Shown here: piece after piece, positions 9,930 to 20,999 of the stretch
Position numbering within the stretch: the first letter of the stretch is position 1
How the letters are laid out: the number at the start of each line of letters is the position of its first letter
DNA from: Lophius americanus
Lineage: Eukaryota; Chordata; Actinopteri; Lophiiformes; Lophiidae
DNA length: 64,000 nucleotides
NCBI GenBank assembly: GCA_037951165.1
Contig: JBBDHG010000009.1
Coordinates: forward strand, 8,955,001 to 9,019,000
Direction of reading: 5' to 3'
Made by a program: the position numbers and the translations under genes
The notes under the pieces: generated by a model
What the model was told of the DNA's origin: nothing
The model's database searches: none
Seen by the model: only the letters and a program-made list of their open reading frames with translations

Positions 9930-11047
9930 GCTTTGAAAGATGCAAATGATATACTCAAAGCTTTGGATAATAAGCAACACTGTGTTTCTCTCTTTATGGA
10001 TTTTTCCAAAGCGTGTGATACTGTAAACCATGATATTCTGATTCAAAGACGTGTTAGAGGTGGTTTCCCTCAACATTTATGACATATAGGACACTGGCTA
10101 CTCAATTTGAAGGACTCACATCTCAAGTCCTCAGTCTTTGACGGGGGTCCCTCGGGGCTCTGTTCTTGGCTCATTTTTTACTTACTATTTAAGATTAACT
10201 AATTAAGGAAAAATGTCAAAAACGCATCTTTATATTTTTATGTAGATCACTAAGTCATTTGTTGTTGGGCTGCTACCGTCAATATGGATTTGAGCATCTG
10301 CAAAATGCATTTGACAGAGTGGAAGTTCAATTTAATGAGCTGAAGCTCGTCCTTAATGCTGAAAAAAGAAAATCATGGTCTTTTCAAACTCTAGGAGGAC
10401 AGAGCTCAATCAGAGCATGGTTACTTTTCAAGATCCAAACATTGTGTGTCTCCATATATAGGTATTTGGGATTTCCAATTGATGACCAACTCTCTTTTAT
10501 ACCTCACATAATGTCTGGTGAAAAAGTTTTTAGAGCTATTGTACATGAATGCATGATCTTACTGTCTTCATATGTTGGACACTGTGCAGCATGGATCTTT
10601 GGGGTTGATTACAATCTGTTGTCACTCATCACTGTACTTTGTATTCCAAAGAAATCTGGCTGTGATATTTGATAGTGACGTTTTCTTTTGAAAATTGGCT
10701 ATCCTCGTTAATTCTCCGTTTTATCAATTAAGGACCACATACAAGCTAAAGTCCTTACTCTAATCTGGAGAATGTGAATTCATCTTGACTGGACCACTGT
10801 AGGTCATTGTAATCAGGTTCAGGCCCAAGAGCACTTTCACCACTCCAGCATTTTCAGAACGCAGCAAAGCATTTTAATGTCTCAAACGCGGAAGACAAGA
10901 ACTTATCAGCCTTATTCTTTATTTTTGATTATTAACTGTCATTGTAAATGTCTTTTAATTCCTTGTTTTTTCCCTGTAAAGCACTTTGAAACTTTGCTTT
11001 GAAAAATGCTATACAAATAAAGTGTATTTTCATTATTATTATTATTA
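9930..11047 (+). pseudogene. Rex/L2-like LINE reverse transcriptase to 3' end (relic)
   Basis: Plus-strand pieces in order are DANDILKALDNKQHCVSLF and DFSKACDTVNHDIL (RT motif A; the usual KAFDTV is now KACDTV), LKSSVFDGGPSG, then FYVDH in place of FYADD near 10,240. The next open frame (10,259-10,672) gives FEHLQNAFDRVEVQFNELKL, VLNAEKRKSW and SIYRYLGFPIDDQLSF. The 3' end is AAAGCACTTTGAAACTTTGC, then CTATACAAATAAAGTGTATT and (ATT)n, finishing at 11,047. Several stops and the mutated YADD box show it is dead. It abuts the L1-like relic on the left and a Tc1-like relic on the right. Confidence 0.75.
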
Positions 11048-11049
11048 CG

Positions 11050-11475
11050 CTGCTCATGATCAGAACTGGACCATGGCACAATGATGCAAGAGAAGATGGC
11101 CGTCGGGTCTGATGGATAATGATCTCATTTAAATCACATCGATGCAGGTATGAAAGGAGACACTTACCTGTGGAAAAAATGGCACCAGGAGGCATTAAGG
11201 GAGGAGTTCAAGCCAGGGGAGGCAGTGTGACGCTTGTTATACCAATGTTCTGCATGGAAACCTTGGGTCCTGCCCTTCATGTGGGTGTTTGTGTGTGGGT
11301 TTGACACATACTACCTACCTAAACAGTGTTGCAGAGCAAGTCCCTCCCTAAAGGAAACACTATCGCCAAATGGCAGTGGCAGGATAATGCGACCTGTCAC
11401 ACTGCAAAAAACATGGTTCAGGAATGGTTTGGAAAAAGCAAAAACCAGATCAAGGTGTTGACTTGTAATAGGCTA
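11050..11475 (+). pseudogene. Tc1-like transposase fragment (3' half)
   Basis: The DNA follows the teleost Tc1 consensus: GATCAGAACTGGACCATGG, ATGGCACCAGGAGGCATTA, GGCAGTGTGACGCT and TTCTGCATGGAAACCTTGGG. Translation at 11,383-11,460 gives QDNATCHTAKNMVQEWFGKS and KVLT, the region containing the second catalytic Asp (D of QDN) of the DDE triad. The usual motif is DNAPCHTA. Frameshifts separate the pieces, and the final catalytic block and both terminal inverted repeats are absent. Three other fragments of the same family lie at 26,520, 47,120 and 51,605. Confidence 0.75.
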
Positions 11476-12382
11476 TGTGTCCTGCTTTACAACATAGATA
11501 CAACTACTAGATGCCTTTCAATACTGTTACAGTTGCTGATAATAGCTGCAGCACCAGAAAAATACCTCATGAAATGTCATGCAAATCCAATATTTCATCC
11601 CATATGATGGCTGAGACTATCAAGACCATTTTTGACTTGACTTGACTGCATTAAAAATATTTTCACTATGTGCCCACATCACAGAGTTGGTGTTTCCTCC
11701 AATGAAAGTGGGTGGTGCTCAGAGGGGTTAGCCTCCTGGTCAAACATGAGAGGAGGGGCGTGGGCCTTGAGGCCTGCAAATACTGAGTAGTCTCGGTCTG
11801 GTGTGGTACCAGTGTGGGCAGCACCTGATGCACCAACATCGGAGAGCAATAGAAAAAACATCTCTGTTTTCACTTCATTTTTATTCAAACAAATTGTGTG
11901 AATTAATCTCACGGTACATCGTGTACAGAAGTGGGCTTTGTACTTCCCTAACCTTAGAGCAAACAGGCTCAACCAACCCCTGTGAGTCACACTGGGGTTG
12001 GTTGGGTTGAAAATCATTGTTTCCCTTTTACTCTCCAAAAAAGATTTTAATAATAATACTAACATCAGTTTTGTTTTAAAATCGTTTTAATCTCCACAGA
12101 TTGTGAGGTATAAAACCGATACCTTTCCCTGGTTGACAAGAATTTTAGTCTTATCAACCCCATCAAGTGTAACCTCGGGTAAATTGGCTCCGGCTAGACT
12201 GGTGATGGTGGGCAGGATATGTAGAGTGCTGGCCATCTCATGGGTCACTCCTAGAAAAGAGGCAATCATGTAAATAGGTTGGCATTCCATTGACTCAACA
12301 ATGCAACACCATGAGTATAGATAGGCTCTGCAAAAGAAAATATATAGCAGCTCTGCTTCTTTTGAAAACTATATATCTACAT

Positions 12383-12406
12383 TAGTCTAGTGTAAACACT
12401 AGACTA
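12383..12406. repeat. Inverted repeat TAGTCTAGTGT-AA-ACACTAGACTA
   Basis: Perfect 11-bp arms with a 2-nt centre lie inside the arsa-copy intron. The CTAGTGT/ACACTAG core recurs in the hairpin at 55,628-55,670. Confidence 0.7.
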
Positions 12407-12409
12407 CAC

Positions 12410-13000
12410 TGCTTTAGTGCAAAAGAAACACCCAACACTTTTTGTCCAGATGGCTATTGTAAGTGTTGTTGTATAAAAGCTCTATATCATGGAGAAACCA
12501 TATTTTTCACCATTTTTATTACAGGATTAATATCCTGTAATAAACACACAGATAATTTTAAGCAATGTTAAGATTTATATTCTGATTTGATGTAAACATA
12601 ATTAATTTCTTAGGGGTTAAAATGTTATAGGTTTTATCTCCATAGCAAGGAAGACACATTAGTGGGATGTGCACTACTGTTTTTGTCGGTCAGGGTGAAA
12701 GGAAGTCTTGATAAACAGTGAAAGACAATTTTCAAAGGACCTCCAAAGCCTTAGGAACGTTTTTCCCGACAAAAGGCCATTGAGGTAACTAAATTTTACC
12801 GGCAAAATGCCTTTTGCTTGTTACAATTTTGTATTCTCTTTTTTGAACATCATGTTCAGGTTTATTTTTCCGTGTTCTTTTTACAATATATGGGGTGGTT
12901 TTAGTCAAGACGTACCCAAGTATGAAAAAAAAAAACATTTTCAAAGAACCACTGTGTTTGTGTTGTCATGGGAGAAAAGCTCCAACTAAGGTGTCCTCAC
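12410..13000. other. Intronic stretch of the broken arsa copy
   Basis: Between the exons at 12,250 and 13,001 I see AT-rich intron sequence with no recognisable repeat or exon. Confidence 0.5.
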
Positions 13001-13540
13001 CAGGCCTGATGATCCCTGGCCAGAAGGCAATGGCTGGTTCTCTCATACCCCCTTCATATGTGGTGCTTTTCCCACATTTAAGTAACCCAGCATTACCTCC
13101 ATGGGGCATACGCATCAGTTCAGGCCTACACACAGAGACAGCGATAACTCACTATTTGGGAAAGCAATGTCACTGGCCAGGACGCTCTTGAAAAAGAGAT
13201 TTAATACTGGGAATCTTCCTTGTAAAATAGAAGTTAAATAAAAATATTAAAATACTGTGTGCGTGTAAGAGATGCTAAGCAAGACCCACGGGTCCAAAAC
13301 AGAATATTACTTGTCATTTTGGTGTTACAAATGTGATTATTCTCTTCAACTAGCTCACTTCTTGTTAGGTAAGGTTTAGTGAACTGGCGGTTTCCTCCGT
13401 TTGTTTGTGCATGAAGCTACAGGTCTTTATACAGTTTTTTAAATAAATAAAATGCGCTAGAATAAATATATAACATCCCTGCAGTGGCAGGTACTGTTTC
13501 TGCATGAAGGTAAAGAGTCGTGCATGAACCACAGACCCCA

Positions 13541-13658
13541 AATAAGACCCCAAATCCCCGAAACCCAGATCATCTGCAAAACTGAGGACGAGATTCGGCG
13601 TTGAAGCCGAGCAGGTACACACAAGATAAATGTTGAAGAATAAGAGGCGGACGCCCAT
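13541..13658 (-). pseudogene. arsa: Arylsulfatase A-like exon 1, truncated copy
   Basis: Beginning at the ATG at 13,656-13,658, it reads a signal peptide closely matching 7076 downward (IYLVCTCSAS), then PNLVLSFADDLGFGDLGSY. Homology stops abruptly after residue 39 at a CAGACCCCAAATAAGACCCC junction, so the PSSLTPNLD...CSPSR half with the formylglycine cysteine is lost. Downstream DNA (13,380-13,540) again resembles intron 1 of the proximal copy, so an internal deletion or rearrangement removed the exon's 3' half. It lies 416 bp upstream of the 13,001-13,125 exon; all intervening exons are missing. Confidence 0.8.
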
Positions 13659-13799
13659 CCTGTTCCGTTCTGAGTTTTAGTGGGGGAAACTGGTCTTGAA
13701 CGTAATGGGCTCCAAATTTAAGAGCAACATGAGATTACAATGTTTTTTGCGCAATCGACCTTTGGCACATTTGTACATTCATTCTAAGTTATTCTTATT

Positions 13800-13935
13800 C
13801 TGTTCAGTGACAGGATAAGCACGTGGCCGGAGTCTATCCCAGCTGAGATTGAGCTTTAGGCGGGCTAGACCCAGTGCGGGTCGACGGTTAATCCCAGGTC
13901 CTACACATAGAGTCAGACAACCATTCATGCTCAAA
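13800..13935 (+). repeat. Teleost dispersed repeat (GGAGTCTATCCCAGCTGA type)
   Basis: The motifs GGAGTCTATCCCAGCTGA, then ACATAGAGTCAGACAACCATTCATGCTC, recall a very common fish repeat. A more decayed relative is at 31,195-31,325. No coding content; class unassigned. Confidence 0.55.
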
Positions 13936-13939
13936 TAAG

Positions 13940-15365
13940 AGTCATTTTTATCCTTTGCTGTTATCTTGGTACAGATTTCTCCAGTCTATTTAATTCAGTG
14001 TTGTTTTATTTTAATATTAGCATGAAGATACCGTTCATGTTATTTCCTTATTTGTTATTAGTTATTCTGTGTTTTTGCACATTGCAGTTTTTTTTTTAAT
14101 CCAAAGCAATTAAACCCATAAACTGTTCACCAAACCTGCACTATCGACTGGTTTATTTAGTTTTTTTTAACTCCCTCTAAATCATGCTCTAGATGTCACA
14201 TAGGATGCACATTTTATATTAACCCACAATAATTCATTTTCCCTTAAAGGAATATCATGGGGAATATAAAGCTCCCCGAACGGTACACGTTTCTTAATTT
14301 ATCATTGAAATCCTGCCTCTTGTCAGAGATCTGTAAAGTTAAATATACGGCATGTTATACTGGACATTATGGTTTTTATTCCCTTTTGAAAATAAATCTG
14401 TAGATGGCTTTTTGCTAAGGAACACAAATTTCACATTTATTTACAATTCCACAATATCAAATCTGTAACTTTAATGAATAGACACAAAGAAGTTTGTTTT
14501 TACATAAATGTTTCAAAGTATTTTGTCAGAAATTAGAGGGCATTTGTTGTTAAAGCACTGGAATAATAAAATGGAATAAAATGTTCCTTAATTGTAAAAC
14601 AACAAGTATAAAAACTGCAGTTAGGCACTCTATGTGTTAAATATATTTTATAAAGCAGTATAAGAAGACCAAAGCTGCCTCTAAACAATTTGTAACAGTT
14701 ATGTCATCATCGTTTTGTATGTGTTTAAGAGTCCCTTCATGATGATTGATGATTGATCAATGGACAATATTCCAAGGTCGTACCAAATCCATTTTACTTT
14801 ATGTGAATTGCTGCAAATGGGACAACACCACTTCCTGGAGTGACTGATTAAGACCAAATTAACAGCACATAACTCAATAAAAGCCATAGAAGGGTAAAAA
14901 CCTACCACGTCAACATTAATATGATAAGAGTAACAAAAGGTACAACTGTTAGATTTACAGGACCCAATGGTCGATCACTGACAGTAGTTAATGATATTGG
15001 TGGTTTGGGGCATCCAGATGAAATTCTGCTGTCAAACAAACCCTGTCAAAAAAAAAAAAAAAAAGTATCGACAATTTAAAATTTCAAGCCAACTGGATCA
15101 TGGAAACTAATTATTTTTTGTTAAGATAATTTTATCTTTCCTGTTAAAAATGTTAATTTTCATTCACTAAGAATTCTAAAAAATTAAAGTCACGGCAGTT
15201 ATTTATTCTTTTTTTCAGATAAATGATTGTTCATGTATATAAAAAAATTTTACTTTTCAATTTAGAATTTACTAACTAAATGAACTGAAGCACCCTGTTC
15301 AACCACTCAAAGTACTGTCCAACAACACAAGCCAGAATTTGAACAACTCTCTCACAGCAGTGTCT
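13940..15365. other. Unannotated AT-rich stretch
   Basis: No gene, repeat end or exon is recognised. It contains a poly-A run (15,049-15,064) and generally AT-rich sequence. Confidence 0.5.
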
Positions 15366-15369
15366 CCCC

Positions 15370-15480
15370 AGTGAATCAAACGAGGGTTCAGTTTCTTGCT
15401 CTAGACCACTTGGAGACTGCAGGGGTAAGGGATGGAAACCCAGATGCTCCGATTAGTTGACAACTACTGTACAACTAAGT
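15370..15480. repeat. Degraded dispersed repeat (TTTCTTGCTCTAGACCACTT type)
   Basis: GGTTCAGTTTCTTGCTC, then GGATGGAAACCCAGATGCTCCGATTAGTTGACAAC, resembles a widespread teleost repeat with a tRNA-like section (consensus GGGAATCGAACC...CCGATTAGTAGAC). A relative is at 48,780-48,990. Confidence 0.45.
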
Positions 15481-15719
15481 ACGGTAGCTAATTACCTTTG
15501 CAGACCTTTGCAGACCGACAAATACAGCAGTTCAGTTAACATGCTTATTTCAAACACAAGACACTAAACTGAAGAAAAAGCTCATCTGTCACAGCCAAAA
15601 AAGGCATATTTTCCTTTTTTTGTCCATCAGGATGTGTTCTGGATCAGGGCATTCCCAAAACATAAAGACAAGTGCAAATAGTCCCAGAAATAACAACTAG
15701 TCTGTTAGTCTAAGACGAT

Positions 15720-15800
15720 AACATAATAATACATTTAATTTATAACGCACTTTACATTTGGATCAAATCTCAAAGTTCTAAAAGACTTCCAGATTTGCTG
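15720..15800 (-). mobile_element. LINE-type 3' tail, minus strand
   Basis: On the minus strand it reads CCAAATGTAAAGTGCGTTATAAATTAAATGTATTATTATG, the same tail as at 6185-6290 and 45,780-45,881. No coding body is recognisable. Confidence 0.5.
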
Positions 15801-15809
15801 GAAGAGAGA

Positions 15810-16510
15810 GAGAGCATGAACTCATCAAGGGTCGACTTTGCTCCAACTACCGTAATGGTTTTTTGCCTATGTAAATAAACTGTTGTGGACACCTTTACAC
15901 AAGAAACTCAAGACAGAAAGTTAAAGCAGCTCATTTAATAGAGTTTGTGATTCAACTAAATATCTTTTCTTCAGGTGACCTTAAAATCATATTCGGGACG
16001 ATAATTTCACATTGTTCCTTTTTACAATGCAGTCGTTATAAGTTGACAAAACAAAAGGAAATCTCTCGAAGTGAGCTGCCTTGATGTTATAAGTTGTCCT
16101 TATCTTATCTTTTTACAGTGAGTCTTTTAAGACTTGGGTTAGTCCTGCTGTCTATGGCTGTCTGATGACCGTCCACCGTCTCCTCAGCTGCTCTCGGGCA
16201 TCTGATCTTTTGTCCTCCTCTTTGCTGAAGTTGTTGTTCTAAGGTGCTGCAGCTGAGTAACTGACCTCTGTTTTGGTGTTGGTCCCTGCCACCAATTCAA
16301 CTTGACACATGATTAGTTCTGCAAACATGAGGACAAACAAATCAAGGCTGCAGTGCTGCAGGGACCAGTCTGAGGAAAACTGGATGACACAACTGATTTT
16401 GTACCGCACACGGTACGTCCATAACTGGACCTATTTATTCATTCTCAGTGCCAACCTTCATTGAGATAGAAGCAAAAGGAAAGGCACTCTACGAATTTAA
16501 ACAAGCCAAC
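15810..16510. other. Unannotated stretch
   Basis: Nothing recognisable apart from a short GAGAGAGAGAG run near 15,803. Confidence 0.5.
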
Positions 16511-16513
16511 TTT

Positions 16514-16516
<3 letters not shown>

Positions 16517-16582
<66 letters not shown>
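16517..16582. repeat. (AG)n microsatellite, 66 bp, uninterrupted
   Basis: Thirty-three perfect AG units, a likely length-polymorphic locus. It is followed 134 bp later by a TG-rich tract. Confidence 0.98.
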
Positions 16583-16584
<2 letters not shown>

Positions 16585-16715
16585 GAAATGAGTGCACCGA
16601 GTTCATCAGAATCCAAACACACAAGTGGCCTGCGAATGGACTTCAGATGATGGTTGTTCCCGGATGAATTATGTTACACAGCATTGTATCTCTTGAACAA
16701 TTAACACTAATGAAT

Positions 16716-16768
16716 TTGTGTGTGTGTGTGCGTGCGTGCGTGTGTTTGTGTGTGTGTGTACATGTGTG
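16716..16768. repeat. (TG)n/(CGTG)n compound microsatellite
   Basis: TG units are interrupted by CGTGCGTGCG and a TTTG. The 109-codon frame that starts in it is microsatellite-driven. Confidence 0.95.
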
Positions 16769-17229
16769 GTTCTGTATTGATATATGTTAATGCTTCAGTA
16801 TGCTTGGAAGCTGTCCACAACCACAGTCAGGAAAGCCTCGCTGAGGTGCTGGAGATAGATCATGGTAATTTACTACTTGCTTTCACATATTTATACAGGA
16901 CTGACCTACATTTAACCGTGTGTGTGACAGAGAGAGGTAGACAAATTTGTTATTTAAATGTTATTTATGTTAAAGCCCCAGAAACAGAGAGCTTTGGGGG
17001 AACGACCTCACTTCAGGATGTCCATTCTTCAAATCATCTGAAACCCTGAATGTTTCCTCTGTGAATAGCATGATGCTAGAAGCTGGGAGAGAAGCCTCTG
17101 ATGACTAGTGTTGCTTTATATATAAGGACTGACATTTTTAAGGCATCAGTTCATGGTAAATGATAAATCGATAATGAGTTTTCCTCTAAGGTTGAATAAA
17201 CTGGACTTTGTTTTGCCTTTTTAGTGTGT

Positions 17230-17730
17230 TTATATGTTTGTTGTTCTTCATTTCTTTCTTTCTTTGTTAAACTTGTGTTCCTTTTCCCTCACTGTGTCCT
17301 GTTCCAGTATTGCTTCTGTTCTCCTTTTGTGTGATTCTTCATCATATTCACCTGTGATTCCGCTCCAGCTGTCTCATTGTCTCGTTACCTCAGTGTATAT
17401 AGTCTGTGCTCACTGATCCTCCTGAGGCACTTAGTCGTTGACGTCTTGTCGTCACACATCCCATCCATCTCCTAATGTTTCCTTGTATAAGTTTTCCTTG
17501 TGTCTTTCTTGTGATTTTTTCGTGGTTCTCAGCTTGGATTGTTTTTTGACTCTGCCTCTGCTCTTTGGATTTTGGATCGTTTGCCTTATTGGACTGCTCA
17601 CTTGGTTTTGACCCATGCCTGCTTGCAGATTTGGATTTTGGCCTTAATTATTTAAATATTTGTAACTGCGTGTGTCTGCACCTGGGTCCTAAACTCTGCT
17701 CCTACCTCACTCAGTTCCTAACATCATGTA
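17230..17730 (+). repeat. T-rich dispersed repeat, LTR-like or retroposon 3' end
   Basis: A T/C-rich block with repeated TTTGGATTTTGG, GGACTGCTCACTTGG and GCCTGCTTGCAG motifs ends GTGTGTCTGCACCTGGGTCCTAA. A second copy of similar composition and ending (CTGCAATTGGGTCCTG) is at 35,885-36,410. The pattern resembles 3' ends or LTRs of teleost retroelements; the class is uncertain. Confidence 0.45.
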
Positions 17731-17739
17731 TGTAAAGTT

Positions 17740-20280
17740 GAACACCTGCCAAAACATGGGTCATCTGGAATGATGGGGACACAAGTATCTTAATTATACT
17801 CAACCCTCATGTGAGGAATCCTCTTTGATGACTGATGAAACAAACTCACCTTTGAAAGAAGAAGTCCAGTTGCTCATGAGTCAACGCTGGAGTATTACCT
17901 TTACCTAGATGACGGAGACTCTAGACCAAGCATATTGCCTTTCAATCTGGGAAAAAACCTTTTCATTTGGTGACAGAATGTCAAGGAAACTTGTCAGAGT
18001 GATCGAGACACTTGTGTCTCCTATCACAGTAAGAATCCACAATAGAGCTGTGTGGTAAGCTGTGGTCGCATACTTTCATTTCATTTATCTCCATCAGTCA
18101 GTTAGACCTACGGAAGCTCGAGGGATGATGAGAGATGAGAAGAACTGGAAACTCTTCACATATTTTTAGCCACCACTAATGGCTTGTTTGCTAGACAGCC
18201 CATTCGATCATCATGTCTGATGAAGAGGAATGGGGGAAGCCCCTCTGAAGAACTGACAGTTATATGCTACACACACCAGCCTACACTGGGATTCAGTAAA
18301 AGATCGCTGCTTTGACTTTTTCCTGTGAGTAAATGAAAGCTTTTGTCAGTGACAAACGCGGGACAGAGAAAGGAGCTTGACCCCATCTCTTTCTCTGTCT
18401 CCGTAATTGTGTATGTGGGCAGGGATGGTGTATATAGATATCCATATCTACAACAAGTCTCCATTGCTATCGCCTCCTGACTGATGAAGATGATCTTGTT
18501 GTCTCAGTTTTTGCTGTTAAAGCGTTTGGGCAGGGTGTGTTTGTGACGGAGTGTATGTATGTGTGTGCATGACAAGTGCATATAATTCAAGTACAGATGG
18601 AGTTGTTGTACATAAAAAGCTTGATTGAGAAAATCGATCAGACAAGGAGAGCTGAAGCCTCACACCTGCAGGGGAATCCCGCCCATACCTCTCCGTCTCC
18701 CACTCCTCGCCTGATTCTGCAACATTTCTGCCTCACACTTTTCTTCATGTGCTACTTGTGTATTTGGCGTCACAAAAAGCACAGCAAGTATTAATGGGGA
18801 TGTGAGCTGACAGACAAGCACTGACTGGTTAATGAGGAAAAGTGTTCACCCTTTTTGTAACATCATACAATAATAATAGTCAGAATGTGTGGCTTAAACT
18901 GTGAAGGATAGTTCCAACGCGTTTCTGAGACAAGCTCCACAAGGTGCAGGTGAACCGTTTGAGCACTAGTGGGTACCGCTGGATCACAATTCCACTCGCC
19001 TCACTTTCACATATGGGTCTGAACCGTGTTTATAAAAGGGGAAAGCACCTAAATTGGTCCGATTTCTTCAAGAGTCTCTAAAATCTTATCTCTCTGGTTA
19101 CGTTACAGAGGACTTTGTGGAATGGCCTTTCTTTGGCCATTGTGAACTGGTATTTTTCTTCAACACATGTTTAATTTCAGTTTAGCTTTTTGTCACTACT
19201 TGACTGGTTAAAGATGATGGTGTTGACAGATAAATTGTTAGCTGCTCCTGAGAAAAATATAGAGATGAATAAAGACATATTGTAAACAAAATTAATTACA
19301 GTCTTCATTAAAGAAAAGCTACACATCAGTGTTACAACAGTCATTACATATATTGTCTGTATGATATTAACAAAAGTATAAAAATGTAGTTTAATTTAGT
19401 TTTTGTGATATTTGGTTCAGGGAGTTGTGTTTGCAACAATCTGCTGACTGAGCCGTGATCAACCATCCTCTCAATGGTGAAAACTCATTGTTATTCTGGC
19501 CAGTGAACAGAGGGAACATAGAAAGAGAGTGATAGCAAACATCCTGGCAAATAAACAGAGGTTCATCGGCACACTAGAGGCTGGAACAGATCAGAGAATT
19601 ATGCAATGAAATGTAACAGGCCTCTTTGGAGCAACATGAGCTGAAGAACTCATAAATGTTTGAGGACCTGCTGGGCTAATATGCGCTTTTGTGGACTCGT
19701 TCTCAGCTCACACACTGAAGCTCTCAACGTACAAAACACAGAGCAAATGTTCTTTCAACTGACTGTGCATCACCTGTACACAAAACTCTGAGGAGACAAT
19801 TACAATAAAATTGACTTGATACTGCCATTTTGTACTTGCTCTGCTACCACACTCACACACTCACACACTCACTCTGGGAGTTTGATGTAAACTATCCCCC
19901 TCCTGTTATCTGATAGGTGTTTGCCTGTATCGGCCTTGCTTTTATCAATACACACAAATTAGAGACTAAAACAACATTAAAGAATGGTGGTTAAGAAAAG
20001 ATGAAACAGAAATAAAAGAGCGCAAACAAGATTATGAAAGAAGAAAAGAGATATAATAAGTAATTGAAGCATTTGAATTGTAATGAAATATAATATAATT
20101 AAGGTAAATGTTAGAACAATGCAAATCAATAGAAATTATAGTAAAATGCTGTAAAATGTTGTGATTAATAAATTTAAGTACTAAAATCATTAAATTATGA
20201 AACAATCCATAAAAGCCAGACTGGGTGATAGAATTGCAGTTTTCATTTAAAAGTGTTCATATTTTCGGCTCCTCTCAAAC
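17740..20280. other. Unannotated stretch
   Basis: No coding sequence or recognised repeat. Short features are a CACTCACACACTCACACACTC run near 19,852 and AT-rich blocks after 20,030. Confidence 0.5.
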
Positions 20281-20289
20281 CCTCCGAAA

Positions 20290-20985
20290 GATGCGAGCGT
20301 AATGACTGAAAGCAAAATCCCCAAATATTTGCGTTCTGCTCTGAGGATCAGCTTAAAGAGAACAGCCGGAGGATCTTTGTGACCTTCCTGGTTCCTAGAC
20401 CAAATGCATTTCTGAGACAGTCTGGTGCAAAGCCATGTGGTGCTTTATAAACCCTTAGGAGATATTTAAACTCAATAAGGAAACGGGTGAGCATGTAACC
20501 TGACTAAGACTGTAATGGTCTCATGTGTGCTCTCCTTTTGGTCTCAGTCAGTTCCTGTGTGGCAGGATTCTGAATCAGGTGTTCTTCTTCTACCAGAAAG
20601 GAGAGCATCACATGAGCCTAGCCTGTTCAGAGAGAGGAACAGCCTCACTTTTGGCATGGGCTTCAGATGATAGTATGCCGTTTATGTAACAGAGGCTTTG
20701 AAATTAAAATCAGACTCATAAATCACTCCTATGTAGTTGGGTTTTTTTTTGCCTCTTTTTTTGGTTTGTTCAGAGTGTGTTTAGTGTGATGGATAGTTTC
20801 TCCCTCTGAGCCTTAAACCGACTTCAACTTCATCCTGGCTGAGCTGCATGACACTCACATTCAGGCCTTTACTATATCTGAAATATAGTGAATACAAATG
20901 ATAGCAAGTGACCCGTGCAGAGAGACGTACACTCTGAGATCTAAAAATATTCAGATGAGTGTTACATGACATAAATACCAGAAAT
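20290..20985 (+). repeat. Teleost dispersed repeat, LINE 3'-UTR-like
   Basis: GTGGTGCTTTATAAACCCTTAGGAG, AAACTCAATAAGGAAAC, AGACTGTAATGGTCTC, TTCTGAATCAGGTG, AAAATCAGACTC and AATATTCAGATGAGTGT match the order of a fish repeat I remember, whose motifs are GTGCTTTATAAAC, AATCAATC, CAGACTCC and AGTGTCATCTGCATA. Decay is heavy. Recognition is from memory only. Confidence 0.5.
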
Positions 20986-20999
20986 TCATGCAAATAGTC

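Larger units (their letters stand above)
11679..13125 (-). pseudogene. arsa: Arylsulfatase A-like, downstream exons of a broken second copy
   Basis: Four minus-strand exons follow the family order. 13,001-13,125 has PELMRMPHGG, LLKCGKSTTYEGG (the Lys of the substrate pocket) and REPAIAFWPGIIRP, between TAG|G and G|GTGAGG. 12,123-12,250 has VTHEMASTLHILPTI, LAGANLPEVTLDGVD and VNQGK, between CTAG|GA and AAAG|GTATCG; its phase fits the previous exon exactly. 11,918-11,979 has LFALRLGKYKAHF. 11,679-11,824 has AAHTGTTPD and APPLMFDQEANPSEHHP, then TGA. The segment matching human SPRQSLFF...EVRG is missing before LFALR, and the C-terminus is some 60 residues short. Exons 2-5, with the remaining catalytic residues, are absent upstream. 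Non-functional as an enzyme, unless this is an assembly artefact. Confidence 0.8.
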
